The notes under the pieces were generated by a model. It saw only the letters and a program-made list of their open reading frames with translations, had not been told where the DNA came from and searched no databases. A stretch of 64,000 bases of DNA from Antiquaquibacter soli (GTDB lineage Bacteria; Actinomycetota; Actinomycetes; Actinomycetales; Microbacteriaceae): positions 1,612,001 to 1,676,000 of the forward strand of contig NZ_JAUQUB010000001.1 in assembly GCF_030580675.1 (NCBI RefSeq). Direction: 5' to 3'. Both the position numbers and the translations under genes were made by a program. Of this stretch, positions 26,982 through 38,995 are shown one piece after another (the first letter of the stretch is position 1; each line of letters opens with the position of its first letter).

Positions 26982-27748
26982 ATGACCACCATCCTCGTCA
27001 CCGGAGCCACGGGAGGCCTCGGCCGCCCCACCGTCGAGCGACTCCGCGCCGCAGGCCACGACGTGCGCGCCCTGAGCCGGCACGCGGGAGGGGGCCGTCA
27101 AGCAGGAGAGGGCCGCGTCGTCGCCGACCTCGCGACCGGCGCGGGGCTCGAGGATGCCCTGACCGGCGTCGAGACGGTGCTCCACCTCGCCACGACCCGC
27201 AAGTCCGACGCCGCCCAGACCCTCACGCTCCTGGACGCGGCGCGCACCGCCGGGGTGAGCCATATCGTCTACATCTCCATCGTCGGCGTCGACCGAATCC
27301 CCTTTGCGTACTACCGGGACAAGGCCGAATGCGAGCGCCTCGTGGCCGAGTCGGGCATCCCGTTCACCATCCTGCGCGCGACGCAGTTCCACGGGTTCGT
27401 CGCCGACCTCTTCCTCGCTACGCGCCGACTGCCGTTCCTCGTCACGCTGCCCGTGTCCGACCAGCCGATCGCCGTCGAGGAGGTGGCCGACCGGCTCGCG
27501 GAGCTCGCCGAGACCGGTCCCTCCGGCCGGGTGCCCGACATCGGCGGCCCCGAGATCCTCACGCTCGACGAGCTCGCGGCGCAGTGGCAGCGCGCTCACG
27601 GCTCGCACAAGAGGGTGTGGCGGGTGAGCATCCCGGGCAAGACCATGAAGGCGTTCCGCGCGGGCCACCACCTCGCCGGACTACCGGGCTATGGACGTGG
27701 GACTTTTGCAGAGTACGCAGCGCACCGCGCCCGTGATACGAATGAGGC

Positions 27749-27752
<4 letters not shown>
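26982..27752 (+). CDS. NmrA-like NAD(P)-binding SDR-family protein
   Basis: A 256-residue atypical short-chain dehydrogenase. The NAD(P) loop is LVTGATGGLGRPTVERLRAAGHDVRALSRH; YISIVGVDRIPFAYYRDKAE carries a Tyr-x-x-x-Lys-like YYRDK. The C-terminal half is shorter than classic epimerases, as in NmrA-like sensors and NAD(P)H-binding oxidoreductases. A GAAAGGA ribosome binding site precedes the ATG. It ends in a GTGA overlap with the next gene. It is a candidate target of the ECF41 sigma factor upstream (inference). Confidence 0.85.
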
Positions 27753-30254
<2,502 letters not shown>

Positions 30255-30270
<16 letters not shown>

Positions 30271-30296
30271 CAGCTAAGAAGAAGCAGGCCGAACAC
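30255..30296 (-). CDS. leuA leader peptide, 13 residues
   Basis: The short frame GTG...TAA encodes VFGLLLLSCRDES, with four consecutive leucine codons (CTG CTT CTT CTT). A TACCCT -10-like box (30303-30308) ends six bases before the GTG, so transcription would begin at or beside the start codon and the leader mRNA may be leaderless. Leucine-rich leaders upstream of leuA are a recurring actinobacterial device; ribosome stalling at these codons would report leucine shortage. Confidence 0.75.
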
Positions 30297-30381
30297 GCTT
30301 CCAGGGTAGCACTCGGCTGACGATCGAATCATCCGGAACGTTGGGTGGCGGTCACGGTCCCCCGGTTTCGATACTGGGAGC

Positions 30382-31008
30382 ATGACGACACTTCGCGCCC
30401 GCAGCATCCTGCTCGCCCCCGCCCTCGGGCTCGCGCTCGCGCTCTCGGCGTGCGCCGCCGGCCCCGGAGACGGCAGCACCCTCACTCCCGTCGACGACAT
30501 GCCCGTGCTCGACGCGGTGGACGTCGCCGGGGAGGGCACCGTCATCCAGATCGGGGATGCCCGGCCGCAGTTCTGCCTCGGCCCGATCGCCGAGTCTTAC
30601 CCGCCGCAGTGCTCGGGACCGGAACTCGTCGGCTGGGACTGGGACACGGTCGACGGCGAGGAGTCCAGCGGGGACGTCACGTGGGGGACCTACGCGGTCA
30701 CGGGAAAGTGGGATGGCACCTCGCTGCTCGTCGGCTCGGCCATCATGCTCGCCCTCTACGACCCGCTGCCCGTTCCCGACCCGGCGCTCGACGCCGACAA
30801 CGCGGGGACGACGTCGGAGGAGAGGCTCCTCGAGATCCAGTCGGGCATCGCGGACGATGCTCCGGTCGAGGTGCTGTCGACCTGGGTCGAGAACGGCTAC
30901 CTGTTCGTCCGGGTGCTCTTCGACGACGGTGCGCTGCAGGACTGGGCGGATGACGCCTACGGCCCCGACGTCGTGCAGATCCGGCCCGCTTTGCGCGTGC
31001 TCGAGTAA
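30382..31008 (+). CDS. Hypothetical lipoprotein
   Basis: A 208-residue protein with a lipoprotein signal: basic start (MTTLRARS), hydrophobic core, lipobox LSAC with the lipid-bearing Cys near residue 25. The mature part (about 180 residues, acidic, rich in Asp) has two Cys (PQFCLGP and PQCSGP) that could pair. No known domain is recognised. It is followed by a strong hairpin (31017-31051), so it is probably a single-gene transcript. Confidence 0.7.
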   Translation: MTTLRARSILLAPALGLALALSACAAGPGDGSTLTPVDDMPVLDAVDVAGEGTVIQIGDARPQFCLGPIAESYPPQCSGPELVGWDWDTVDGEESSGDVTWGTYAVTGKWDGTSLLVGSAIMLALYDPLPVPDPALDADNAGTTSEERLLEIQSGIADDAPVEVLSTWVENGYLFVRVLFDDGALQDWADDAYGPDVVQIRPALRVLE

Positions 31009-31016
31009 GCGCGGTT

Positions 31017-31051
31017 GCGGGCCCATTGCACGAACATTGCAACGGGCCCGC
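31017..31051 (+). terminator. Hairpin after the lipoprotein gene
   Basis: Arms of 14 bases (31017-31030 and 31038-31051; one A-C mismatch) around the 7-base loop CGAACAT form a GC-rich stem 8 bases after the stop codon. There is no T-tract, which is usual in high-GC actinobacteria, so it is a likely but non-canonical terminator. Confidence 0.6.
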
Positions 31052-31118
31052 CCGCCCCCTGCTCCCCCGGTCGGCTCGGAAGACTGATGCCAGATCCCAG
31101 CCCAACCGGAGGAAAACC

Positions 31119-32636
31119 ATGAACACCACTTCCGCTCGCACGCGCCGAATCCTCGGCGTCACGGCGGCGGCGCTCGTCATCCCGACGACGCTCACCGGAT
31201 GCTTCTTCGGGCCGCAAGGCCCGCAGGCCGTCGACTTCGACGGAGTGCAGTCCGCCACCATCCAGCTCCAAGCCGAGGGCAGCTTCGTCGCCCCCGGAAC
31301 GCTCGATCCCACCGCGTTCGGTTCGCGCGGCTCGGGCTTCTTCATCAACTCCGACGGAATCGCCGTCACCAACAACCACGTCGTCACGGGCGCCGGAACC
31401 CTCAAGGTGTGGGTCGGCGGCAGCCAGGACACCACCTACGGTGCGCAGGTGCTCGGGGCATCCGAGTGCCTCGACCTCGCGGTCGTGAAGGTCGACGGCG
31501 ACTCGTTCCCGTTCATGTCCTGGCGCGAGGAGCCCATCGAGGCCGCTCTCGACGTGTACGCCGCGGGCTTCCCGCTCGGCGACCCGAACTTCACGCTCAC
31601 CCGCGGCATCGTCTCGAAGGCGGATGTCGCCCAGGACTTCGACTGGGCCTCGCTCGACCACGTGATCGAGCACGACGCGCGAATCCGCGGAGGCAACTCG
31701 GGCGGGCCGCTCGTCGATGAGAAGGGCAAGGTCGTCGGGGTCAACTACGCCGGCGACGACACCTTCGACTACGCGTTCGCGATCCACCGCGACCAGGTCA
31801 AGGGAGTGATCGACAAGCTCATCGCCGGCGAGCCCGTGCTCACTATCGGCGTGAACGCCCAGGCCCTCCCGCCGACCGAGGACGGCAACTCGAACGGCGT
31901 ATGGATCTCGTCGATCCAGGCCGGCGGACCGGCCGACCTCGCGGGCGTCGAGCCTGGCGACATCATCGCCTCGCTCGGCGGAGTCGTGGTCGCCCGGCAG
32001 GGGACCCTCGAGGAGTACTGCGAGGTCATCCGCACCCAGGGCGTCGACGGCGTCATCGACATCGAGGTGTACCGCCCGTCCGAGAACGCCATGTACTCGG
32101 GCCAGATCAACGGCGCCCAGCTCGAGAAGGAGGGCGGCTCCGAGCCGACCCCGACTCCCCCGCCCGTCGGTTCGTTCGTGAACATCTCGGACGACTCGGG
32201 CCGCGTCGGCGTGACCGTGCCCGACACCTGGGCACAGGTCGTCGGTGTTCCTGTCGAGGGCAACGGGATCCAGTTCGCCAACGTGACGGCGTCACCTGAC
32301 CTCGCGTCCTTCAACAGCAGCTGGAGCACACCGGGTGTGAGCGTCTCGGCGACGCAGGACATGTCGGTGTCGATCGACACGTACCTCGACTCGTACGCCT
32401 CGAGCATCGGCGACCAGTGCGCGAGCGGAGAGCCGGGCGAGTACGACGACGGGCTGTACGCGGGCCGGTACATCTACTTCGCCGGCTGCGGCGGTGGGGA
32501 CACCGACTTCCTCGCGCTCGTCGCCGTCGACGCGGATGGCACGCACCAGATGCTCCTCACGGTGCAGATGGTGACCGAGACCGACAAGACCGTCGTTCTC
32601 GAGCAGATCCTCAACTCGTTCGTCGCGCAGTTCTAG
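31119..32636 (+). CDS. HtrA-like lipoprotein serine protease with PDZ domain
   Basis: A 505-residue exported protease. Lipobox LTGC puts the lipid on Cys28. The trypsin-like domain has the triad His87 (TNNHVVTG), Asp119 (CLDLAVV) and Ser194 (GGNSGGP). A PDZ domain follows (GGPADLAGVEPGDIIASLGG), then a Pro-rich linker and a C-terminal domain (about 370-505) of unknown role. It would act on the outer face of the membrane in protein quality control or signalling. The ATG at 31119 has a GGAGG ribosome binding site; the longer open frame upstream crosses the terminator. Confidence 0.9.
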   Translation: MNTTSARTRRILGVTAAALVIPTTLTGCFFGPQGPQAVDFDGVQSATIQLQAEGSFVAPGTLDPTAFGSRGSGFFINSDGIAVTNNHVVTGAGTLKVWVGGSQDTTYGAQVLGASECLDLAVVKVDGDSFPFMSWREEPIEAALDVYAAGFPLGDPNFTLTRGIVSKADVAQDFDWASLDHVIEHDARIRGGNSGGPLVDEKGKVVGVNYAGDDTFDYAFAIHRDQVKGVIDKLIAGEPVLTIGVNAQALPPTEDGNSNGVWISSIQAGGPADLAGVEPGDIIASLGGVVVARQGTLEEYCEVIRTQGVDGVIDIEVYRPSENAMYSGQINGAQLEKEGGSEPTPTPPPVGSFVNISDDSGRVGVTVPDTWAQVVGVPVEGNGIQFANVTASPDLASFNSSWSTPGVSVSATQDMSVSIDTYLDSYASSIGDQCASGEPGEYDDGLYAGRYIYFAGCGGGDTDFLALVAVDADGTHQMLLTVQMVTETDKTVVLEQILNSFVAQF

Positions 32637-32642
32637 ACAATC

Positions 32643-32682
32643 GCGAAGCCCCCGGGAGCCGATCGGCGCCCGGGGGCTTCGC
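32643..32682. terminator. Bidirectional terminator hairpin between convergent genes
   Basis: A perfect 14-bp stem (32643-32656 with 32669-32682; GCGAAGCCCCCGGG) around a 12-base loop lies 6 bases after the protease stop and 5 bases after the converging permease stop. It would serve both transcripts. Confidence 0.85.
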
Positions 32683-32687
32683 CGTGC

Positions 32688-34085
32688 TTACTCGACCGCG
32701 AGCGCAGTCACCGGCGACACGCGGGTCGCCCGGCGGGACGGTGCGATTGAGGCGACGACCGTGACGACCGCCGCGCCCATCACGAGCAGCACGATCAGCA
32801 GCGGCGGCACGACAGGCACCACGAACGACGGCGATCCCGTGACGAGCGCGAGCAGGGACTGCGCACCCGCCCATCCGTAGAAGAACCCGAGCACGAGCCC
32901 CACGAGCACCGCGGCGGCCGTCAGCTGGGCACCCTCGGCGGTGATCATCCCCCGGAGCTGGCGAGCGGTGAATCCTAGGGCGCGGAGGAGCCCCAGCTCC
33001 CTCGTACGCTGCAGCACGCTGAGCGACAGATTGTTCACGAGGCCCACGGCCGCAATGAGGGCGGAGAAGCCGATCAGGACGGAGAAGATGGCGACCACCG
33101 CGTCGATCGTCGCGCTCGCCTCGGCGGCGCCCTCCTCCCCGCTCAGGAGTCGGTCGAAGAGCGCCTGGAACGTGCCGCCGGCGACCGCGAACATCGTGAT
33201 GAGGGTCACGCCGATGACGATGCCGATCGTCGTCCGCGTGCTGCGCTCCGGGTAGCGCACGGCGTTCTCCGCTGCGAGGCGCGCCGACGCCGATCCCCCG
33301 AGCACTCGGCCGACGAGGCGGAGGGCTCGCGGCATGATCACCTGGGCACCGAGCACGACACCGGTGAACGAGAGCATCCCGCCCACGACTCCGATGAGCA
33401 CCCCGGCGGGGCTCACGAGCCCGGCGAGGATGCCGAGACCGAGCAGCAGCACGCCGATGATGACGAGCACGAGAGCCGCCGCGTTGCGACCCCGGCGATG
33501 GGCCACCGAGTCGGCGCTGCGCTCGTGGGATGCCCCGATCGCCTGCATCGGCGACACCGTGAGCACTCGGCGCGACCCCACCCACGACGCGATCCACGTC
33601 GTGAGCACGACGCCCACCACGGGGACGGCGAGCACCGGCTCCAGGAACGAGTACTGCAACCACGGGACGACACCGGCGAGCGACGCCACGCCGAGGATGC
33701 CCGCGGTCGCGGCCGTGCCGAGGAGCGCGCCGATGGCCGCGCCGATGACCCCGACCACCAAGCCCTCGCGAGCGACCGCGGCCCGCTGACCGCGAGCGGA
33801 CGCGCCGATAAGCCGCAGGAGCGCGATCGTCCGGGTGCGACCGGCGATGATCGTCGAGAACGTGTTGGCGGTGACGACCGCACCGACGTACGTGGCGATC
33901 GCGATGAAGACGAGGGCGACCGAGGCGAGGGCGACGGCCACGGCCGCGCTCGAACCGAAGGTGCTGTCCGCCGCGATCATGGTCGCGAGAGCATCCGTGC
34001 CCTGCAGGAGTGCAACGCCGAACGTCGAGCTGAGAGTCGCGACGAGGATGCTCGGCACATGCTCGCGGACGCTGAACGAGCTCAT
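32688..34085 (-). CDS. ABC exporter permease, FtsX/MacB type
   Basis: A 465-residue membrane protein with about ten helices in two FtsX-like modules. Landmarks are IIAGRTRTIALLRLIGASARGQ in the first and SVLQRTRELGLLRALGFTARQLRG in the second, each followed by three membrane spans. It partners the overlapping ATPase gene (ATGA). Such pairs export or extract lipids, lipoproteins or antimicrobial peptides. The upstream two-component genes suggest induction by a membrane-active compound. The ATG at 34083-34085 is chosen because of the overlap. Confidence 0.88.
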   Translation of the reverse strand: MSSFSVREHVPSILVATLSSTFGVALLQGTDALATMIAADSTFGSSAAVAVALASVALVFIAIATYVGAVVTANTFSTIIAGRTRTIALLRLIGASARGQRAAVAREGLVVGVIGAAIGALLGTAATAGILGVASLAGVVPWLQYSFLEPVLAVPVVGVVLTTWIASWVGSRRVLTVSPMQAIGASHERSADSVAHRRGRNAAALVLVIIGVLLLGLGILAGLVSPAGVLIGVVGGMLSFTGVVLGAQVIMPRALRLVGRVLGGSASARLAAENAVRYPERSTRTTIGIVIGVTLITMFAVAGGTFQALFDRLLSGEEGAAEASATIDAVVAIFSVLIGFSALIAAVGLVNNLSLSVLQRTRELGLLRALGFTARQLRGMITAEGAQLTAAAVLVGLVLGFFYGWAGAQSLLALVTGSPSFVVPVVPPLLIVLLVMGAAVVTVVASIAPSRRATRVSPVTALAVE

Positions 34086-34843
34086 ACCGCCTGCTCCATC
34101 TCGAGCATGAAGGAACTGATCTCCGCCGCAGACGACCGGCCGCGGTCCTCTACCACGGCGCCATCCGCGAGGAACAGGATGCGGTCCGCGTAGCTCGCGG
34201 CGACCGGATCGTGGGTGACCATCGCGATGCTCTGACCGGCGGACCGGGTCGCGGAAGCAAGGAGAGACAGCACCTCCCGGCCCGTGCGGGAGTCGAGGTT
34301 TCCGGTCGGCTCGTCCGCGAAGACGAGCTCCGGCCGCGAGCCGAGAGCGCGGGCGATCGCGACGCGCTGCTGCTGACCGCCCGAGAGCTCGTGGGGACGG
34401 TGCCGCAGCCGGTCGCGGAGGCCGAGGGAATCGACGAGCTCGTCGATCCACGCGCGCTCCTGGGGCGAGGGTCGCCGGCCATCGAGCTCGAACGGCAGGA
34501 GGATGTTGCCCTCGATGTCGAGGGTGGGCACGAGATTGAACGCCTGGAAGACGAAGCCGACGCGGCGACGGCGGATCATCGTGAGCTCCGTGTCGCCGAG
34601 CCCGCTGATGTCGGTGTTGCCGATCCACACGCGGCCGCTCGTCGGAGTGTCGAGGCCCGCCATGATGTGCATGAGCGTCGACTTGCCGGAGCCGCTCGGG
34701 CCCATGATCGCGGTGAACTCCCCCTTGCGGATCCCGATCGAGACATCCCGGAGCGCAGTCACCTCCGTCGCGCCGGAGCCGTAGGACTTGGACAGCTGGG
34801 CGACCCGGGCGACGAGGCCGAGGTCGGATGTTGTGATCTCCAT
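34082..34843 (-). CDS. ABC exporter ATP-binding protein, MacB/LolD type
   Basis: A 253-residue ATPase. Walker A is GPSGSGKST, signature LSGGQQQR, Walker B LVFADEPTGNLD with an intact catalytic Glu, and H-loop MVTHDP. The MacB/LolD subfamily is shown by SRTGREVL after Walker B. Together with the permease it forms a two-gene exporter. It lies 74 bases after the response regulator gene on the same strand, so the four genes probably form one regulon. Confidence 0.93.
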   Translation of the reverse strand: MEITTSDLGLVARVAQLSKSYGSGATEVTALRDVSIGIRKGEFTAIMGPSGSGKSTLMHIMAGLDTPTSGRVWIGNTDISGLGDTELTMIRRRRVGFVFQAFNLVPTLDIEGNILLPFELDGRRPSPQERAWIDELVDSLGLRDRLRHRPHELSGGQQQRVAIARALGSRPELVFADEPTGNLDSRTGREVLSLLASATRSAGQSIAMVTHDPVAASYADRILFLADGAVVEDRGRSSAAEISSFMLEMEQAV

Positions 34844-34917
34844 GACTCCACGGTGCCGCGACGCGCCCGTCGACGTCGTCGCCCGGCAGTCGATGGGGCG
34901 TACACCTCAGGGATGAT

Positions 34918-35574
34918 TCAGACGAGCCGGTGCTCGTACGCGAAGACCACGAGCTGCACGCGGTCGCGGAGCCCGAGCTTCCCGAGGATGCGGCTGACGT
35001 GCGTCTTCACCGTTGCCTCGCTGAGGTACTCGCGGCGGGCGATCTCGCTGTTGCTGAGCCCCCTCGCGGCGAGGAGGAAGATCTCCCGCTCGCGCCCGGT
35101 GAGCGACTCGAACTCGCTCGGCGCCTCCGCTACGACGTCGCCGAAGTGCTCGAACAGCTCGCGCGTCGCCGACGCGGCGATCACCGAGGTACCCGCGTGC
35201 ACGGTGCGGATGGCGGCGAGGAGGAACTCCGGATCGGTGTCCTTCAGCAGGAAGCCGCTCGCCCCCGCGCGGATCGCCCGTGCAGCGCCCTCGTCCAGAT
35301 CGAACGTCGTCAGGACGATGACCCGAGGCTGTCGCCCGCCGCGCTGCGCGGCGTCGGCGAGGATGCCGCGGGTGGACTCGATGCCGTCGAGGACGGGCAT
35401 CCGGATGTCCATGAGCACGACGTCGGGGCGCTGCTCGGACGCCATCGCGATACCCTCACGGCCGTCGCCCGCCTCGCCGACGAACTCGAGGTCCGGTTGC
35501 GAGGAGACGAGCATCCGGATGCCCGCCCGGAACAGCGCCTGGTCGTCGACGAGGGCGACGCGGATGACACTCAC
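34918..35574 (-). CDS. NarL/LuxR-type response regulator
   Basis: A 218-residue regulator: receiver domain with acidic pocket (LVDDQ), the phospho-acceptor Asp in VVLMDIRMPVLDG near residue 54, and a LuxR-type helix-turn-helix at LTGREREIFLLAARGLSNSEIA. The GTG start overlaps the kinase stop (GTGA). It is similar in plan to the regulator at 739-1398 but a separate system. The adjoining ABC exporter genes are its probable target. Confidence 0.9.
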   Translation of the reverse strand: MSVIRVALVDDQALFRAGIRMLVSSQPDLEFVGEAGDGREGIAMASEQRPDVVLMDIRMPVLDGIESTRGILADAAQRGGRQPRVIVLTTFDLDEGAARAIRAGASGFLLKDTDPEFLLAAIRTVHAGTSVIAASATRELFEHFGDVVAEAPSEFESLTGREREIFLLAARGLSNSEIARREYLSEATVKTHVSRILGKLGLRDRVQLVVFAYEHRLV

Positions 35575-36719
35575 GACGCCACCGGGATGCTCGCCCGCAC
35601 CACGAACCGGTCGCCGTCGGGCCCGGCATCGAGGCGACCGCCGACGAGGTGCGCGCGCTCACGCATCCCCGTGATGCCGTGGCCCGCCCCCGTCGGGTCG
35701 GCCGTTGCGGCGACCGGGTTCGACGCCACGAGCACGACGACGTCGGGAGACCACTCGAGCTCGAGGGTCACCGGTTGCCCCGGAGTGCCGTGCCGGAGCG
35801 CATTCGTCAGCGCCTCCTGCGCGATGCGGTAGACGGCGATCTGCTGACTGGCACCGAGGGTCGGCGGCTCGCCGCGCTCGCGAACCTCGACCTCGAGTCC
35901 GCTCGCGCGAACCTGGTCGACGAGCGACTCCAGATCGGCGAGGACCGGCTGCGGGCCCGCTTGCTGGCTGTGGCGGAGCTGGGCGAGCAGCAGCCTGACC
36001 TCCGCGAGGGCCTCGCGAGCGGTGCCGGAGATCGCCGAGAGCGCCGAATCGACCGCGGTCGGGTCGGTCGCGGCGGCGTATCGCGCCCCGTCAGCCTGGG
36101 CGATGACGACGGCGAGCGAGTGGGCGACGACGTCGTGCATGTCGCGCGCGATCCGGTTGCGCTCCTGCTCGACCACGACGGCGCGCTCGGCCTCCAGCTG
36201 AGTGCGCCGGGCCAGGCGGGCATCCGCCCACGTCCTGGCCAGAAAGCCGAGCGTCCAGCTCAGGCCGAGCACCGCAGCGGACGAGCCGAAGCCGAGGAGG
36301 ATCGCGAAACCGAAGCGCGGCAGGACCGCCGCCATCGACACGGTCGACAGGTCGATCGCCGTGAAGCTGTTCGCGATGAGGTACGCGGTGGCGACGACGG
36401 CGCCGAGTCCCGCCGAGGCGAGGCCCAGCCACTTCGCGAGGGGGTCGCCGTAGCGCGCCGTCGCGTAGAGGACAGCGAGGATCGAGAGGTTCGCGGCATC
36501 CGGCGGCATCTGCGCGGACATCTGGATCACCGCCCCGACCCAGGCGAGCGCGAGCGCGAGCAGCGGCGACACCCGCCGGAGGGCCAGCGCCGCGCCCATG
36601 AGCAGGAGCATGCTCCACCCGGCCCAGGAGTCGAACGGCAGCACCGACCGCACGAGCACGCACAGCGACGCGACGACGATGTCGATCGTGAGCTGGAACG
36701 GGGTCAGGCGGCGGAACAT
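35571..36719 (-). CDS. Membrane sensor histidine kinase (HisKA_3 type)
   Basis: A 382-residue kinase with several N-terminal membrane helices (about residues 10-150), the phospho-acceptor His in IARDMHDVVAHSLAVV, and a C-terminal ATPase domain (EALTNALRHGTPG; GAGHGITGMRERAHLVGG). No extracellular sensor domain is visible, as in intramembrane-sensing kinases that detect cell-envelope stress with a linked transporter. The ATG at 36717-36719 (MFRRLTPFQ) precedes the first helix; longer frames read into era out of phase. Confidence 0.88.
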   Translation of the reverse strand: MFRRLTPFQLTIDIVVASLCVLVRSVLPFDSWAGWSMLLLMGAALALRRVSPLLALALAWVGAVIQMSAQMPPDAANLSILAVLYATARYGDPLAKWLGLASAGLGAVVATAYLIANSFTAIDLSTVSMAAVLPRFGFAILLGFGSSAAVLGLSWTLGFLARTWADARLARRTQLEAERAVVVEQERNRIARDMHDVVAHSLAVVIAQADGARYAAATDPTAVDSALSAISGTAREALAEVRLLLAQLRHSQQAGPQPVLADLESLVDQVRASGLEVEVRERGEPPTLGASQQIAVYRIAQEALTNALRHGTPGQPVTLELEWSPDVVVLVASNPVAATADPTGAGHGITGMRERAHLVGGRLDAGPDGDRFVVRASIPVAS

Positions 36720-36790
36720 GCACTCCACGCTAGGCCTCGCCGCAGCATCCCGTCGTGCGGTCGCGCGAAGATCATCCGCTGGATGTACGC

Positions 36791-37687
36791 CTAGAAGCCG
36801 AGTCGCCCGAGCTGCTTCGAGTCCCGCTGCCACTCCTTGGCGACCTTGACACGAAGCGAGAGGTAGACAGGGCGGCCGAGGAGCTTCTCGATCTCCGCTC
36901 GGGCCCGGCTGCCGACCTCCTGCAGTCGCTCCCCGCCCTTGCCGATGATGATGCCCTTCTGGCTGTCGCGCTCGACGAACAGGTTCGCGAAGATGTCGAC
37001 GAGATCCTTGTCCTCGCGCTCGGCCATGTCGTCGAGCGTGACGGCGATCGAGTGCGGCAGCTCGTCCTGCACCCCCTCCAGTGCCGCCTCGCGGATGAGC
37101 TCGGCGATGCGCGACTCGGTGGACTCGTCGGTCACGGCGTCGTCGGGGTAGAGCGCCGGGGACTCGGGCATGAGGGCGATGAGCTGCTCGGTGAGCACAT
37201 CGAGCTGGACTCCGTCGTAGGAGGAGATCGGGATGATGGCGTCCCAGTCGCGCAGCTGACTGATCGCGATGAGCTGCTCGGCGACGCCCGGCCGGGACGT
37301 CGCGTCGATCTTCGTCACGATCGCGACCTTCTTGGCCTTCGGGAAGGCGTCGAGCTGCTCGTTGATGTACTTGTCCCCCGGGCCGATCTTGTCGCCGGCG
37401 GGCACGCACAGTCCGATGACGTCGACCTCGGCGAGCGTGTCCTGCACGATGCTGTTGAGCCGCTCGCCGAGCAGGGTCCGCGGGCGGTGCATGCCGGGGG
37501 TGTCGACGATGACGAGCTGGCCGTTCGGCGCGTGGACGATGCCCCGGATGGCACGGCGGGTCGTCTGCGGTTTGGAGGAGGTGATCGCGACCTTCTCCCC
37601 CACGAGCGCGTTCGTGAGGGTGGACTTGCCGACATTCGGTCGACCCACGAAGGTCACGAAGCCCGCGCGGTAGGCGGTGTCGCTCAT
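36791..37687 (-). CDS. era: GTPase Era
   Basis: A 298-residue ribosome-assembly GTPase. G1 is GRPNVGKST, the switch region has TTRRAIRG, G3 DTPGMHRP, G4 TKID. The C-terminal KH domain carries GIIIGKGGERLQEVG and binds the 3' end of 16S rRNA. It overlaps the CNNM gene (ATGA) and closes the conserved hrcA-to-era cluster. Confidence 0.96.
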   Translation of the reverse strand: MSDTAYRAGFVTFVGRPNVGKSTLTNALVGEKVAITSSKPQTTRRAIRGIVHAPNGQLVIVDTPGMHRPRTLLGERLNSIVQDTLAEVDVIGLCVPAGDKIGPGDKYINEQLDAFPKAKKVAIVTKIDATSRPGVAEQLIAISQLRDWDAIIPISSYDGVQLDVLTEQLIALMPESPALYPDDAVTDESTESRIAELIREAALEGVQDELPHSIAVTLDDMAEREDKDLVDIFANLFVERDSQKGIIIGKGGERLQEVGSRARAEIEKLLGRPVYLSLRVKVAKEWQRDSKQLGRLGF

Positions 37688-38988
37688 GCTCTCTCCTTCT
37701 CCGCTTCGCCGAACGCGGTCTGGGCGTCGATGAGGGGCTGCTGCCGCTCGACGAGGACGGTGGTGACCCGCTTGCGCCGACCCTCGGTGCGCTCCGCGGT
37801 GAGAACGAGGCCCGAGTGGTCGACGGAGTCGCCGCGGACGGGGAGCCTGCCGAGGGTCTTCGTGAGGAGGCCCCCGACCGAGTCGACCTCGTCGTCGTCG
37901 AGCTCGATGCCGAACACGTCTCCGAGCTCGTCGATCGGCAGTCGGGCGGCGACGCGGTAGCGGCCGTCACCGAGGTCGTCGACCTCCGCGATCTCGCGGT
38001 CGTACTCGTCGGAGATGTCGCCGACGAGCTCCTCGATGAGGTCCTCCAGCGTCACGAGGCCGGCGATCCCGCCGTACTCGTCCACGACCATCGCCAAGTG
38101 CGTCGACTCGAGCTGGAGCTGACGCAGGAGGGAGTCGGCCTTCTGCGACTCCGGGACGAATACCGCGGGCCGGGCGAGGCTGCCTGCGGTGAGGGAGGCG
38201 GAATCGGGCGACTGTTCGAAGACGACCCGGGTCACGTCCTTGAGGTAGAGCACGCCGAGGACCTCGTCGATGTCCTCCCCGATCACCGGGATGCGCGAGA
38301 CCCCGCGCGCGAGGAACAGCCCCATCGCTGCATCCACCGTCGAGTCCCCGTGGATGGTGACCATGTCGGTGCGCGGGACCATGACCTCGCGCACCACGGT
38401 GTCGTTGAACTCGAAGATCGAGTGGATGAGCTCGCGGTCGTCCTCCTCGAGCACGTCGAGCTCGGTCGCCTCGTCGACCATGCTGAGCAGCTGCTCCTCG
38501 CTCGAGAATGTCGCGGTGCGCGGCCGACCGGGGGTGACCCGGTTGCCGATGGCGACGAGCGCGTCGGCGATCGGCCCGAGCAGCACTCGAGTCGCCCGCA
38601 CGACGGGAGCGGCGAACCGGATGACCCCGCGCGCGTGAACCCGGCCCACCGATCGCGGGCTCGAGCCGACGATCACGAAGGACACCGCGGTCATGATCGC
38701 CGCCGAGAGCAGCAGTGCCCACCACCACTCCTCGAAGAAGTAGGCGAAGACGAGCGTCACGAGAACGGCGGCGGTCGTCTCGGAGACGATGCGCATGAAG
38801 TTGAGGGCGTTGACGTGCGCACCCGTGTCGCGCGAGATCGCAAGGAGCGACCGGCGTGCGCGGCTCGTGAGCGCCAGGTCGACGAGGTCCGATCGGCTCA
38901 GCACGCTGAGCGCCGAGTCGGCCGCGGCCAGCAGGCCGCCGAAGACGACCAGCAGGACGCTCGCGGCGATGAAGATGCCGATCATCAT
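37684..38988 (-). CDS. CNNM/CorC-type membrane protein with CBS pair (hemolysin-family)
   Basis: A 434-residue protein: four membrane helices in a CNNM domain (about 1-170), a CBS pair (about 205-330; [56 protein letters not shown]), and a C-terminal CorC_HlyC domain. The family is linked to magnesium/cobalt efflux; toxin activity is only a historical label. Two adjacent ATG codons occur at the start. It lies between ybeY (7-base gap) and era, its standard actinobacterial position. Confidence 0.9.
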   Translation of the reverse strand: MMIGIFIAASVLLVVFGGLLAAADSALSVLSRSDLVDLALTSRARRSLLAISRDTGAHVNALNFMRIVSETTAAVLVTLVFAYFFEEWWWALLLSAAIMTAVSFVIVGSSPRSVGRVHARGVIRFAAPVVRATRVLLGPIADALVAIGNRVTPGRPRTATFSSEEQLLSMVDEATELDVLEEDDRELIHSIFEFNDTVVREVMVPRTDMVTIHGDSTVDAAMGLFLARGVSRIPVIGEDIDEVLGVLYLKDVTRVVFEQSPDSASLTAGSLARPAVFVPESQKADSLLRQLQLESTHLAMVVDEYGGIAGLVTLEDLIEELVGDISDEYDREIAEVDDLGDGRYRVAARLPIDELGDVFGIELDDDEVDSVGGLLTKTLGRLPVRGDSVDHSGLVLTAERTEGRRKRVTTVLVERQQPLIDAQTAFGEAEKERA

Positions 38989-38995
38989 GGCGGTC

